A stretch of 64,000 nt of DNA from Anisakis pegreffii. Its lineage: Eukaryota > Nematoda > Chromadorea > Rhabditida > Anisakidae. The notes beneath the pieces are model-generated. The model did not search any database, was not told the DNA's origin, and saw only the letters and a program-made list of their open reading frames with translations. The position numbers and the translations under genes are program-made. Positions 1 through 13,500 of the stretch are shown here, piece after piece (position 1 is the first letter of the stretch; the number at the start of each line of letters is the position of its first letter). The stretch lies in contig JAPYMA010000289.1 in the NCBI GenBank assembly GCA_035041965.1, positions 62,001 through 126,000 of the forward strand, read 5' to 3'.

Positions 1-347
1 TGAGAGCTCACAAAAATAATGACTATAGCAAATGTCAGCAGCAGATTATACGCATACTCTTATTTTGTGTTGACATAAGAACAAGTTAGTAAAATACATT
101 AAATGATTAGAAACGTAATAGCTAGAATGTACTGATTATCAGTGTAGGATAGATGAGAATGCATGCTCATATGCGTATGCAATCAGTCGAAGTTTAGACA
201 TTGGAAAAAAAAGATCTCCTTGGAACACCCGTTTGACGCTCATTTCGAAACGTCCTATCGTGATCAATTGATAAGGTTGATTGAACCTCCACGTGAACAA
301 TTTGAAAAAAACTTTTTATGCGTAGGTGAAATGAGTAGGCTGCTTGG

Positions 348-1969
348 TTATACACCATACTCACGACGTCTCAAGCCTGCAGGAATTCCAACCGCTTCTA
401 GTGAACGTTGTCGCTCCTTAAAAAACTAAACCGTTTTGCTTTTACGAATCAGTACGCTCTTTAATTAGTCCACTTTTACTCGCTACACTAAGGCTGCCGC
501 AGCATTGATATAGCATTGCACACGCAAAACACTTTATTTGTTTTTGGGTGATTGCTGACTCGAAATGCCCTACAAACTTGGAATTATCAGTGACAGAGAC
601 CGCGCCATCTCCAAAGTTAATGAGATTCAATCGGAAATAAGAGTCCACTAACGGCGATCATGTTCTCTAGTGCATGAAGAAGACGTCCGAATCCTCTGCA
701 ACACCCGACAAGCCCAAGAACACCAGTGAGCACTGTCCCCATCATTGAGAGTGCTTCACCGGTAGTCAGCAAGAGCACTGCGTCAGCTGCGTTATGATGC
801 ACTGAAACATCTTTTAACTTTCAATGATCAGCTTTTTTGATTTTGAGACAAATTCACAATTTTTCACGCCTCAAATTTGAACGAATCTGAATTTTCATCC
901 TGAAAATTCAGTTGGTAAACAATGAAGAAATTAGTTCAGCAGATGAAACGAATTTGCGACTAATAATTGCTTGTTTAATCACACAGCTGTATGTAGTGGA
1001 GTGTAGAAGATAAATCCTATCTCAATAATAAGAGCAGACTTATATTTCTTAATATATCGCAGCGTGCTAACGAATTGCATGTTTCGTAGTATCATTAGTC
1101 GATTTTAATCTATGCAGGCGCTAAGTAGTGAGTGCTATTTGTACATTATCTGACACGCTCAGGGATGAGAAATCATTGGTGAAATAGCAACAAACCGAGT
1201 AGATTTTATAGAGCAGACAAACTGCGAATGCGATTTGAAAACGTTATTCTCAGGTGAGTTAAATTCTCAATTGATTTGCGTTATCCTGGAGTGACGCATT
1301 CGGTCTTAATTTCAATGTTTGAATAAATTTTAATCGACTGCTCTTTAATCGATCTCAGCAAATCTTTGAAATATATTCAGTAGAGAGTGTTTGGAAAATT
1401 AAGTTAAGCAACGTTGGGAATGCAAAATCAATTTCGATACGATGACGAATGCATGCGCTATCAATCGTAATCTCGAAAGAATATTTGCGTTTCGCTGAAA
1501 AAGTCGTTCGATTCTCGTAGAGCATTCGAAGAATTGTTTACACATTCATTCAAAGGAATGATCATTCACTAGCGCTCACTGCAACAGTTCATTATCGGCG
1601 CAGTGCAATTGCAGTCTGAGAAAGTCTTTCATAAAAAGTTACACTTTTGAATAATTGCTGCACACAGCACATCCATGAACTCACCTTGATCATAGAGCTG
1701 CGCGTTCGTGTCAAGTGCGTATGCTGAATAAGCAAGCCAACACATTGTGGACATGTAGATGAGCGTTTGAAATGTACACATTCCACAGTATGCTACCGTA
1801 TGAGCATAACTTTGCCATCTACCACTAAAATGCGTTGACAATAATCGACGAACGTGAACACCTTTATACAACCCCAACCAAGTATAAGAGAATTTCACAG
1901 TTTTGATCGTTAAAAGTATTTTTGAATTTTTCTCATCAAGTTCAACCTCAGCGTTCATCATTGTATCTT
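348..1969 (-). CDS. Small two-pass membrane protein, function unknown (3 exons)
   Basis: Three minus-strand exons join in frame: 1961-1685 (ATG, ends phase 1), 801-653 (TTTCAG acceptor, phase 1 to 0) and 416-348 (ends in TAA). The protein is about 164 residues. After an acidic N-terminus (MMNAEVELDEKN) come two hydrophobic segments, at roughly residues 60-85 (AHTVAYCGMCTFQTLIYMS) and 98-125 (VLLLTTGEALSMMGTVLTGV), and then a basic tail (RQRSLEAVGIPAGLRRREYGV). An acceptor-like CCATTTAG ends 8 nt before the ATG, which fits spliced-leader addition and decides the start. The first two donors are GTGAGT and GTTAGT. I do not recognise the family. Exon 3 is the least certain: a GTGAGT at 364-359 could carry the transcript further, and I see no canonical polyadenylation signal below 348. 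The gene is antisense to the hemicentin-like gene and may sit in one of its upstream introns. Confidence 0.6.
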
Positions 1970-4900
1970 CTAAATGGATAAGTATTCGTATTAATATTCA
2001 ATCTGATCAACACTATTGCAGATTACTTTCAATTTTCCACTCTCAGTGGACTATTCTCTAAAATGACTAAGAATTTCGACAGCAGTATAGTTTACATGAC
2101 CATGTCCAACTGAATGCGTGTTCTCCTAAGGTTTTCGAACACTGACTGATCCAAATTTCCATCTTTTCTTCAAATCCTCACTCTTCCATGTGATGTATTT
2201 TCTTCTGCATTTCCCACTGCAATTTCTTTCCCATCGCATGCTATTCATTGCGTGCTCCACTTGTTTTTTATCGAATGTTTTGTTCATTCGCTCCCAACAC
2301 TCGTCAACTTCAATCGTTGTTCATTTTATTTTTACGCTAGTCTATAACTTTACCCAATTTATAAATGCAACATTTAAAGGTTTGTTTTATCAATTCCATT
2401 CGCCGATGTTGTATTGCTCATCATTTGCATCAAGAATTCTTCATTTTTTTTGATAATAATTTGTTTGGAAATATTGCTATCGTGGGTGCATGCAGAAATT
2501 GATACTGAGCCGTGTCGAATTAATAAACTATTGATGAGGTCGCATAACGGATCAACTTCTCCCATTATTCTGCGTGTTGCATTTTTACTTAGAAAGCCTT
2601 CTTTGCCTTTTCTGTCTATTTCGTAACAGAGTAAGCAGCAGTGTGTTTTAATTCGAGTGAATTGATATGCGTCATGCAGGAAAGTTTTTTGATTTGAGGG
2701 CTGAGAAGTATTAATTGACCGCGATTAGTCGAATACACTTACGCTCTCATACCGATGTAAGCACATGACAGCAGATATGTGGCCCATGCGGATGACGTGA
2801 AACGATAAAAGTTGAATCCAGTTAGAAGCATTGAACTGCTCAGACATACAATTGACAACTACAACTGACTCATATATAATACTCAGACTTTATGTAAGTT
2901 TCAAAAAATCATATTTTTGTTTTCAAAAAATGCCGACTCAAAACGCTGATACTGCTGCTGCTGCTGCTGGCTTCATTGATCATACGATAGTGTGAATCAA
3001 AACGCAAAATCTCATCGTGTGATTACTGTACTATGAAAAATCGCATAAAATTCTCACCACAGCGAGTACTGCTTGAGTATTACTGACACGCAATATAAAG
3101 CCCCAGTCCATGCCAATATATCGTGTTCCTATCGTGTCGTTACTCTCCTGACATACGTCCATCCCTATTGATGCCATTATATCTTCAATACGTTTCTCCT
3201 GGAAACATTTTCGCTGGATCGTTTCGCTTTGTTCCGTTCTGATGCTTCATTCGTTATGCATACAATGTACGTCATTTGTTAACAACTCAATTCTCAACGA
3301 CATATTATTTGCTCATATTAATCGAATATTGAACCTCCTGCCCGCTTATTGCCATCGACAACGAATCTGTTCAATTGCTTATTACGTTGCCACACTTACT
3401 GACTGCAAGATGAACTGCAAAGTATGCGATCCCTTCAATAAAACCTGCAGTTTTTTGTCCCTCCATGGCAACTATTCATTTCGTGAAAATCTCTCACGCT
3501 AATTGACTGTTTCACTACTCTGAATAATAATTGCATTCGGGTCCACATACAGTATGCATTTATACGACAATTCAGCTATTTGTCTGCTTATCCAGCATCC
3601 AGACTCATATTTTGCCGTTCGATGTAAATGATTCACTGAAGTCTTGACAAAAACTAATTCGCTTATGATGGTCGCGGAATAATTTCCCATTTAGCTATAT
3701 GACTCAAATATAAGTAATGTTGCTATTACAGTGGTGGAAAAGCATATTTAAGTGAGGCAGTGATGTAAAACATAGTTTGATTCTTTAACGATTTAAAAGG
3801 TTCGATTTCCATTTGTTTTGAAACGATATCTACCAGTTCACATTATCGTTTACGACCGGTGGTTATTTCCATTACTTGGGAATTTTTATCTATCAGATAG
3901 CAGCGATTTTAACATGGCCATCATTACCATTACGCAATGAAGCGAACGACGCAATGTGTTCAGAGACAAATTATCGCAAAAATTCTCTGCTGAACGACGG
4001 ATGCAATCTTTGGCCGTTATAAATTTTGCTGGATGCTTTTACGCTTTTCATTTCTTGTACTCAAACGATCGGACAACACATATCTTATTCATGCTGGCTG
4101 GATCGTTCACTCTGCATGAGTCAACTCGTTTCGAGCGATCATCTCTATGTGTAGTCAGTCACGTTGAGCAACTTGTCCGATCCTTCGTTATTCTCAGATT
4201 TGTGTGATGCAATCGTATGTTCAGAAATAACACTTCTGTCAATGTCTACAAACGTCGTTTTTTGGTTCACTCATCACAACACGACCAACGTAATTGTCAC
4301 CAACAATTGATCGATCGACGAGATATACATTCTCGATCTACTAATGACGTAATTCTTCGATACTCCACTCAGTTTTGCCCTGATGAAATTCAATGACCTG
4401 ACAGACTGCTAGTCATTTTCGTATCATCAAAATAGGCGCCAATTTTTTTTGTTACCCCTCTGTGAGAGAAGAACAATGAAAATTATTGAAGGGTTCTCAA
4501 ACTGATAAACTGTTAAACTGAGTTCGGAAATACTTGATGAATAATCAGATTTCCGCATGATAGAAGAAGAAATATACAAATGGATCAATGTACCGTAAGA
4601 AAATTGCGTCAAAAATTTTATTGCTGTCTGTATGCATATTCCTAACAACGACATCAGAAGTCGCACATTGCGCTATCAACAGCTGGGGTATCAAATGCGG
4701 TGTAGTCACGAGATTTCGGCATCGTTAGAAGCACTTAAGACAATTCACTACCGTAATAATGGCACAATGAGGACATATATTATATCTCAAATTGAATGCG
4801 TTTTCATATTTCCATGGGAACTGAAAATGAGAATAAGAATGGTCTGATGTAATGATAGATTTTTACGATTCAAACATTTTTGTTTAATTAGGCATATCGA

Positions 4901-6394
4901 ATGCGATTGCTGTCTTCAGTTTGCTTCGCTTACTTCGTTAACAACAAAAAATTGCTATTAATCGCCAAGAAATATGCTGATATGTTTGCATTCAGACATT
5001 TCTGCGAAAAGTACGTTCAATTCATTCGATTCTCTCGCTTTGATTCATTCCGTTTAAATGAACTGAATTTCCTACTGAATCAAATGCGATCCTAAAAAAC
5101 AAAATGCAATTAATAATGCCCGAACTAACATCAAACTATGTAAGCAAATGTGTTTTTTTTTTGCCCCATCAAGCTTTGATTTGTTTTAAACCTATCTCGA
5201 GAGAGTTTTTTTTGATTAAGGACAGAAATCTCAAACTAGGACATTCCAAAACTCCTCACCACCCACGTTCAGTCCTTCATACGTCTTGAATTAGTTACAT
5301 ACCATGCCAAGTGAAGCAGTGGACGTTGTGCCCGAAGCGGCGTAACAGCTACATGTAAAAAGTTGTTTGTTCAAATGAATTCAATTTTGACTGTAAGATT
5401 AACTCGTCAGATGGGCTCCCTGATGCAATGCTTTCTCTTTGTCCGGAAATATTTCAGTTACAAATGGCAGTGCATAATGTATTGTCGGCAATCCTAGTTG
5501 ACAGAGAATCAGTTTGGACATAATTTTGAATAGGAGAGATGTAGAATGGGCGTTGTTAGGAAAGGCAGCTGAAGCATTTTTAACTAACGATAAAACGTTT
5601 TTTGCCACATCAGCGACAAAATAAGGAAAATATTTTACTGAATCGACAAACCTTCCTCTCTCTTCAACAATTCAATTATGCTACATAAGGAACACTCGGT
5701 GGGAAAGTATTGTCAGATATGAATTTGTGGTTAATTGAATGCAATAAAATTTGATTGTTGCGCTTCAAGAATATTCACTGAACACAGGCATTCTTTTTAG
5801 TCATTATTAACGACGATTTTTTACATAGAAAACACATCTCTCAGTAGTTCATAATTTCAAACACATGAATAATATAATTCCTTTTATTTTGGATTCACAT
5901 CTGCCTCACTGAAATCACTTTTTATTCATTCGCAACTTGGAATCAGTGAACCATTTTGCAGTTTTTACGCATGAACCTGCTACTTCATGTGTTGTTTGAG
6001 TGAGTATTTCCTCTGGGGAAAACAGAATTTACTATAGATGATTGATTATCGAGAAAAGTAGAAGTAACCCACATTAAGTTCTCTTCTCATCGATCGCCTT
6101 TTCTTAGCATAACCAGGTGAAGTCTTTGATTCCAGAAGACTAATCATTGCCGTGAAACTTCTCAATTTATGACTGTATTTCACCCCAATTTTCTTACGGG
6201 TTTATGAAACTACTAACTGCTATTGGAGTGCTCACGTATTATACATCTCGCTTGGGACTGTTTAACAGCGCAATATAAAATAGAACTCAAACAAAAATAA
6301 TTCACATTTACTTTCAGTTTCATTGCCAAACTGAAGAGAATGAAGAATTTGCTCTCAATATTTTGAGATCACAAAATTTAATGAACTTTCTCAC
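1970..6394. other. Mostly non-coding; weak minus-strand exon candidates
   Basis: No confident gene is visible. Two minus-strand stretches look somewhat protein-like and follow acceptor-like sequences: 5639-5399 (contains KNASAAFPNNAHSTSLLF and LPFVTEIFPDKEKALHQGAH, ending at TAA) and about 3643-3499 (contains LHRTAKYESGCWISRQ, ending at TAG). They might be later exons of the gene that starts at 6520, but I could not build an in-frame chain: 5639-5399 begins in phase 1, whereas the 6520 exon ends in phase 0. A short CTG run lies near 2950-2968. The remaining plus-strand ORFs are AT-driven and hydrophobic, without splice context. Confidence 0.3.
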
Positions 6395-6539
6395 CTCACT
6401 TTTATCATTTGTTCCATGGTTAGTTCTACCTTTTTCGCATGTTTCATCACGCGATTCCTCTTGTTGCTGTTGCTGTTGAGTGGTTGGTGGTTTCTTTGCG
6501 CTGAGATCCGGCTTAGTCATGATGCTTCTCTGCGATCAG
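6395..6539 (-). CDS. Candidate 5' exon with polyglutamine tract
   Basis: A 42-codon exon runs from ATG (6520-6518) to a phase-0 GTGAGA donor after 6395. It begins MTKPDLSAKKPPTT, then has six glutamines, then a hydrophilic stretch rich in E, R, T and N. A TTGTTTAG acceptor ends 19 nt before the ATG with no upstream coding frame, as expected for trans-splicing of a nematode first exon. The low-complexity content does not identify a family. Downstream exons should lie on the minus strand between 1970 and 6390 but were not assembled. It could instead be a chance ORF in a CAA/CAG-rich stretch. Confidence 0.4.
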
Positions 6540-9500
6540 CTAAACAAGTCTGTGAATAATAGCTTGAACTTAGCAAACCTTTATCATTTGAAGACAAAAC
6601 TCGCAAGCGTCCAATTGCTGACACAACCACCCGACAGCGTTAGGATATACGCAAATGTGTTAGCGGGTTGGCTTGTTGGGTGAAGTATCTTTCATCTTTC
6701 ATCTGCCTCGTGCTACTTGCCGCAGCATGATTCCTTCCTTCCATTCGAAGAGCCCAGCAACGCCCCTCCTCGTTTACGTCACAGCATTTTCACTGCACCA
6801 TTCCTTATGAACACTGGATCGATGTGATGAAGGAAGGACATATTGAAATGAGAAATAATGTGCGTTTTCGTGTTGTCGTTCCTGATGCACCTCAAGCATG
6901 TATATCTTCAAAATGTTCTTTTCAATATCGAATTTCTTCATGCAAAGGAAAGCTTCGTAAACACTCCTTCAGTCATTGACATTGAATGAGATGAAGTTTT
7001 AAGCCGTCTCGAAAAATGGTTTGAATAAAGCATCACCTTGGAAATACGTCTGAAAAACGTTGGATAGCACTCAGTTCATAAGATGTACTGAATCCTCGCA
7101 ATCTTCCTGAATAGTTTCTTCGTAAACAACCGAAAGTTTTTTGATCCCTTTGAAATCGATCGTTTTTCTGATTTTTTCGAGTACAACTTTGTTAGTTGAG
7201 AAAATGCATTTAGCATTAATATACTTAGCTCTATGACAACTGAAAAGTAAATACTTACAACTTCTTTATCGAGATTCTGCACGCCAACAACATTATCGGC
7301 ACAGAAAAGCAGCTAACTTAATAATTTTCCAACTCGACAGCTAGTGGCGATCACAGCACGCTTCGTTATTTCACTGAAATTTTAAAGGACTAGCCCAGGT
7401 CTAGTGAATGCCTCATAAACAACAGATTGTGCCATTCTAACCACCCTTCCCCTTCTCGCTCTACTCGAAAAAACACATCTCATGATATTTTCATATTCCG
7501 TTGACAATGCTGTACAAACCCGAACGAAACTTATTAATTTTTCATTCCTCAAATGTACAGTTTTTCTCATCTGCGGCAAAAAAAATTCTCTTCAGCAGAA
7601 CTGGCATTCAAAAAATGAAGATTTGAAGTGAAAGTAAGGACGAAATTCGTTTCTCTTTTCGTGACAAACACTGTTTTCGCATTGATGCATTATGCTGACG
7701 CTACAAAAGCAGTCTTCTCCTTATCGGTTCACTGAATCTAACAAAGAATTTTTGAGCACGTTCACAATGAACAATCCAATAGCGGTTGTCCTATTATACA
7801 CGGAACATTGCACCTATAAGTAAAACACATTTTGCTTTGCATGCGAAGATGTATATTACTTCGATCAACCTGTATGTGTGTTATGAGTGTCAGTTATGTC
7901 TAGTCGAATCAGTAAAGCTATGAAACTCGTCACCTGAAGTTTACAGTATCAAAGTGAAGTGATCGTATTTAGCGTAATTGATGAATTCCATTTATTGTAC
8001 AGTTGATGATGATGATGATGCAGGTTACGACCGATTAGGAAAATCGGATGGATTAAATTTAGCGAATGCAACGGTCAGTGTTACGGCAAGCAAAGTGATT
8101 AATTTCAAAATTATGCATCTGTTGGATGTTTGAGAATCTTATCTTAAGAGGAAAACACTTAGAATGTAAGCGCATGAGCATAGCTGTTAAGAGTGTCATT
8201 TAAGAGGTTGCACTTGTTTACTAAAGCCGAACGAACGCATTTGTTCTTATCCGATTCCCTGAAATACTAACAGTGAAATTTTGTGTAGCGTTATGTGATA
8301 CTAAACAAGATCAGTTATAAATCTGACGATTGTGAAAGTGGTGAATATTAATGCCCTCAGCATTACAATACGTTTCGGGAAGTCCCATGTATGATAGACA
8401 TTTACAAACTAAATTCAGGCTCGCATTGACAATGTGGTAATATGAGCTGTTAGAACAGAATTTTTAAATAGAACAACTGACAGCAACATTAACTTGTCGG
8501 AATGTCATCTGAAACACTATGTTTTATGCATTTTACTAGAGAGAAGACGTAATTTCCATAACGATTCCATAACATAATCCAGCAATAGAAGATGCAATAA
8601 CCTCGTTGACTTTGCACGAATTTTGGAAACTTTTGCAGTGAAAAAACAATATATCACAACCATTCATTCCTGCATTCATTTTCAATTTTCACGTGATTTA
8701 TGAACGTAGGGATGGATTGGCTAAAGAGTATTCCAATTTTACAAGCAGTATGTTAACGCTTACGAGGGCAGACACAGCTAACTTATTTTCTGCAAACTGG
8801 TTACCAACATATGAACATGTTGTTCATCAGATCCACCGTTCATCTCACATGAAATGGTGATCGAATGTCTTCATTGTATTTCACTGAGTGATGTCAACGA
8901 TGATACGAACAGACCTCATAATGCAAATGGCAACAGTCAGTGTTACCGACTGTCGCCATTTGCGGGTGGAAATATCATTTCTTGTTCGTTCCAGTGATAA
9001 CTGTTGATCAATGAGGATATTGTTGTTGATTCCTAAACTTTGCGATTCGAAGTGACTTATTCGTTATTACACCGCTGGTTATCTTTGTTTTGCACTCAAA
9101 TTCCTCAATGATTCCTGAAAGTTCACACCTCGAATATACATTTATGAACATTTAATTTTTCATTTATATAATTTGAATATACAGTGTATAATTTTCCATT
9201 TCACTGGACCTCATCTACCTCTGTCTGTTAATTTAGTTGCTATTCATTGTAGAACATTTATGAAAATGTTTGTTTCCTTAAATAGACTCATTATCAGCTA
9301 TTCTTTGAAATGTTACACTTTTCATCGAGCTCATACGTTTTGAGAATACTTCGATTCTCTTATTTTTGTTGTGATTTTTCGAATGTTCCAAATAACCTGA
9401 CATAAATGTGCCGGATGTAATTTCGGCTGTGAAGAATATCAGTTCGATGGTGATTCGTGTAATGTATTTGCGCAATATCCTTTCACATTTCACGTTCCAC

Positions 9501-9836
9501 TGCATTGCGTTACACTTTTCGGTCTGCAACAATGAACGCAAAAATACAATTGCTGACCTGATGAGTCTTAAAAGTACTTCACTGTGCCAGGTAGATTTTC
9601 GTGTTGCCAATAACACGTATAATAACCGTCAAGTGTTCAGTTGCTGTCCAGTAGTGAAAGTGGCATTTGGTAATGCGTCACTACGAGGACTGGAGTTGTC
9701 ATCGACGGATTCAAAAATTCAGGGGATGGTATATTTGTGAGCAGAATTAGTAGTTATATGACGCCAAATTGCACGCAAGCAGTGAGCCGCCGTTAAATTG
9801 AAGTAACATTCGCAACATTACTGTCAATACTTTCAG
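6540..9836. other. Non-coding stretch upstream of the first visible hemicentin exon
   Basis: The first visible hemicentin exon starts in phase 1, so this stretch should belong to a large intron of that gene. I found no upstream Ig half-domain, no von Willebrand A-like sequence and no signal-peptide exon. A short (GAT)n run lies near 8005-8021. A 65-codon minus-strand ORF at 7579-7382 follows a GCCGCAG acceptor-like site but has weak coding character. Confidence 0.4.
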
Positions 9837-10569
9837 CACCACCAAAAGTTGGAAATGACGAAGAACTTGAGGTGACGGTTGGTAAAGGGATTACGATGAA
9901 CTGTGACGTTGAACAAGAGGGACCTCAGTCGACCATCACATGGCTCTATGTAAGACATATTCATTTACGAATATGTTTACTTTTGACTCCGATGAAATCT
10001 TGTGGATATTATATTCTAGAATGCACTTGCCCAAAGCATCCATAAAAGAGTTATCGCAAGTGTTTTGAGCAAGATATGGACATGTAAAAATGTTATAGTT
10101 AGAAATTTAAGAACTCATTTTCCGTGCACTGTTTTATAGATGCATTTCGATCAAACAAGTAAAATTTAATTACTCCGAAGAAGGAATTGCATTTGGCTAA
10201 AACCTTGAGACAACAGCTAGGTATTTGTATATCTGGAAGAGTTAGTTTGATTATCACAAAACATTCAGACGTGGGAACTACTTTGCTTCAGCTGAGAAAC
10301 AGTTCGCAATTCTATTTTTTTTAACGAATTCACTGAAAATTGCTGCTCTCAATCATTGATTATTCAAGATTTGTAATGCGTTTCCGTTCCACGAATGTTG
10401 TTTTTTTTTCAGAATGGTTCTGAAAATCTGCCTCCAAACGCACAAGTTGTGCTTCATGGTCGTCGCTTATACGTTGACGAGACAAGTCTTCTCAATCAAG
10501 GGTTGTATCAATGCCGTGTAAGAAATACTGCCGGTGAAAGCATCAAAAACTTCAAATTGCGCGTGATTG
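9837..10569 (+). CDS. Ig domain 1 of the window (exons 9837-9949 and 10413-10569)
   Basis: Exon 1 enters in phase 1 after TTTCAG with [18 protein letters not shown] and carries the first Cys (ITMNCDV) and the core Trp (ITWLY), ending phase 0 at GTAAGA. Exon 2 follows a T9-CAG acceptor and carries the second Cys in [14 protein letters not shown], ending phase 1 in the LRVIG linker. The phase-1 entry shows that an upstream domain exon exists outside the recognised part of the window. Confidence 0.85.
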
Positions 10570-13500
10570 GTGTGTATTACTTTTCTGTTTCTGTGCAATC
10601 ACAACGTAGTTGTATCATTACAGAGATACTTCGTATCACACACTCTTGAACATGCTTGTAGAGGGCACTTTGAATCGTTCATTACCTTTCATCAGTCTCC
10701 AAAAGCAGCGGAAATATTAAGTTCACATAAATTATTTTCTCAGCTACAGAAAAAAGGGCATGAAATGGTAGTTGAAAAATTGAAGTGATTTATTACATTC
10801 TTGAAATGATTCGTCAGTGTGAATGCCATTTCGAATTTTCGAAATCTATTTCATGGCATCATTCTGTTGCTCGGAAGATAATTACTGGAAACATGATATT
10901 TTCGTCCATGGACATTGTATGCTAATCAGTTCGAATTCAGCGCCACCCGAATTCGTAGAGAAAGAGTATATGGATAATATTCAAATCACGACTGGTATAG
11001 CCTTAACACTGACGTGTTATGTGAACGGTAATCCTCAGCCGACGATCAGGTGGCTTCGAGACGGACGTGACATTCATGACAAAAGCGCAGCATTCAGTGA
11101 TTCCAATCAGAAACTCATCATACAACATACTACAAATGCTAATCACAGGTACAGTCATCGCATAGAAGATAATTAATCTGCCACATTCACGAAGTACTTT
11201 GTAATCCGGAGAATTTTGATGGCTCGAAAGATCATTCAAGGATTAGATATTGATTCGTGCCTTTATGTTTGTTACCTCGTTAATCATAAGGTCTATGGCA
11301 TGTTTTGTATGATTCCTTGAAAACTGAGTGTGATTCGATGTTGAATTGAAAGTGGAAGAACATTAAAACCCATCTATCTCATCAACGAGAATCACTACGT
11401 TCTGACTGAGAAGACAGCCGATACAGTTACTCACTTCACTTCTAGCTATAGATGTTACTTGTATTATATACTTTGTACAACTTATTTTCTGCCACTCTAG
11501 TAGTCTATTAAATAGTACGCTTTGTTATGGTGATTAGCTTCCTCATTGCACTCGACCAGAACTCTTGTGTTTAGCTTATTGAACATGATTATTTGCAGAT
11601 ATGCCTGCTTGGCAAACAATAAAGCTGGTACTGCTTCACGTGAATTCTCAGTTCAGGTGAGCTTGATTCTCCATGGGATTGAGGCGATTTATTAAGAGTT
11701 TTGAAATAGGCAACTTTGAGATAGACAAATGGATTTGCGGAATGATACTTAACACATCTTCATAATATCGCAATAGATGGGTGCCTAGCTTTATAAGCAC
11801 GTGTCTATGACTCTCTTTACTTCATCAACATTCCATAAAGGTGATGACTTCAAATTTATCTGATCGTGGAACACTTGTGAATTTTTTTTTTGTTTTCAGA
11901 TCATTGCACCTCCCGAAATAAATGAATCAGGTGATCGTACTGTTATTGATGTGATGGAGGGACATTCAGTGACACTCGAATGTCCGGTATCGGCGCCGTT
12001 TGGTATGGTCGATATCGAGTGGATAAAACACGGACGTCCGATCACGGTGAGAGACACACAATTAGTAATGTTATTTCTTGTGAGTGCTTGCTGGTTTACT
12101 AATTGTTGTCTTTCGCTAATAACTTTTGATTTGATCTGAATAAAATATGCGTCCTTGGAACCACTGCAGAACACTTCCGCATGTCATCTCATCGAAACAC
12201 AAAATTTCGGTCGTATCTAAGATTTTTTGTCACTTCGAAACACCTGTTCGGGAGTGCATCAATAATCCAAGCTCTTAATCAAGTTTACCGATGCAAATGT
12301 TTCAGAAATAGTCGTTATTAATATATATCAGTTCGATTTATTTCTGAAACGACGGTGAGAATCACATACATTCTTATAAGGTGATCAGTGCTCGCTGTTT
12401 CAACCGTAGTGTAACAATGTGGTTATCATCCTCAATCCTATCCTAATGACAAGAGATTTGCTCCTGAATGAACTATATGCTCTCAATTCTCGCATTCCTA
12501 TTGTAGGATTACTCTAATTCACAGCAATTTGGAATCAAAAATTTTGTCTTACCATCAGATTTCCATTAAGAGCCTGCACGTTACCAAACACACACACATC
12601 TATCGTCTGCATGCAGGAATGCTCATTACCTTGAAATTTCCCTTTGTGAAGTTCATCTATTATATTTGCATGTTGCTTTCCACATGCTTGCGGCATCCGA
12701 AACAGTGACCTGACACAACATTAATAACCATTCTCAAGCCAAAATTATTCATTTCAGCCGGATGATATCAATTCACAAATCTCGTTAGATCGAACGCGAC
12801 TCGTATTGATGAATGTTCAAAAATCGGATGAAGCCACATTCACATGCGTTGCAAAAAACAGTGCTGGACAAGCGGCCAGAGAATTCCAAGTTAACGTTCT
12901 CGGTCAGGACAGTCATGATTTTCATTGCCAATTATAATAGGACAGTTTCGGTATTCAGTCTTTTATCTCGATTGCTATGAAATCACGCAGTAACTTTGGA
13001 TCATTTGTGGTCCTTGGATTATTATCGAGAGAATAAAATTCCGCTTCTGAGGTGAAGGAAAATAATTATGCAACAATTCAGTGCCACCAAGAATAGTTGG
13101 TAAAATGGTGGAAGACATGGTTGTTGTCGAAGGAGAATCCTTGGAATTAGAATGCGACTTCGATGCAGATCCAATTCCTGAAATATTTTGGGTGAAGGAT
13201 ACCGCACCACTCAGTCGAAAAGTTCAAGTAAAGCGCTCTTCTTGAATTCTTGTTCAACTTCAAATCTAGTAATGAGCCATGAAACAATAGCGATTTCCCT
13301 TTGAATCACTTATGCCATTCAGAATGTATTCTACCGAATGCTTCATTTTGTATCAGGAAAACTCCATTTCGCTTTTCCATTAGTAATGTTGATGAAATTT
13401 TTTCCTCATTCACTGGAAGAGATATGCTGATGGATTTCTGAATTCACTGAGCACGTGGCTTACTTGCCTGCTACGCTCCTGCCGTCATAGTATATTCATT

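Noticed and set aside
163..429. 88-codon plus-strand ORF with protein-like end
   Set aside because: The same bases fit better as the third exon of the minus-strand membrane-protein gene (416-348), which continues in frame from two strong exons; the plus ORF has no acceptor or polyadenylation signal.
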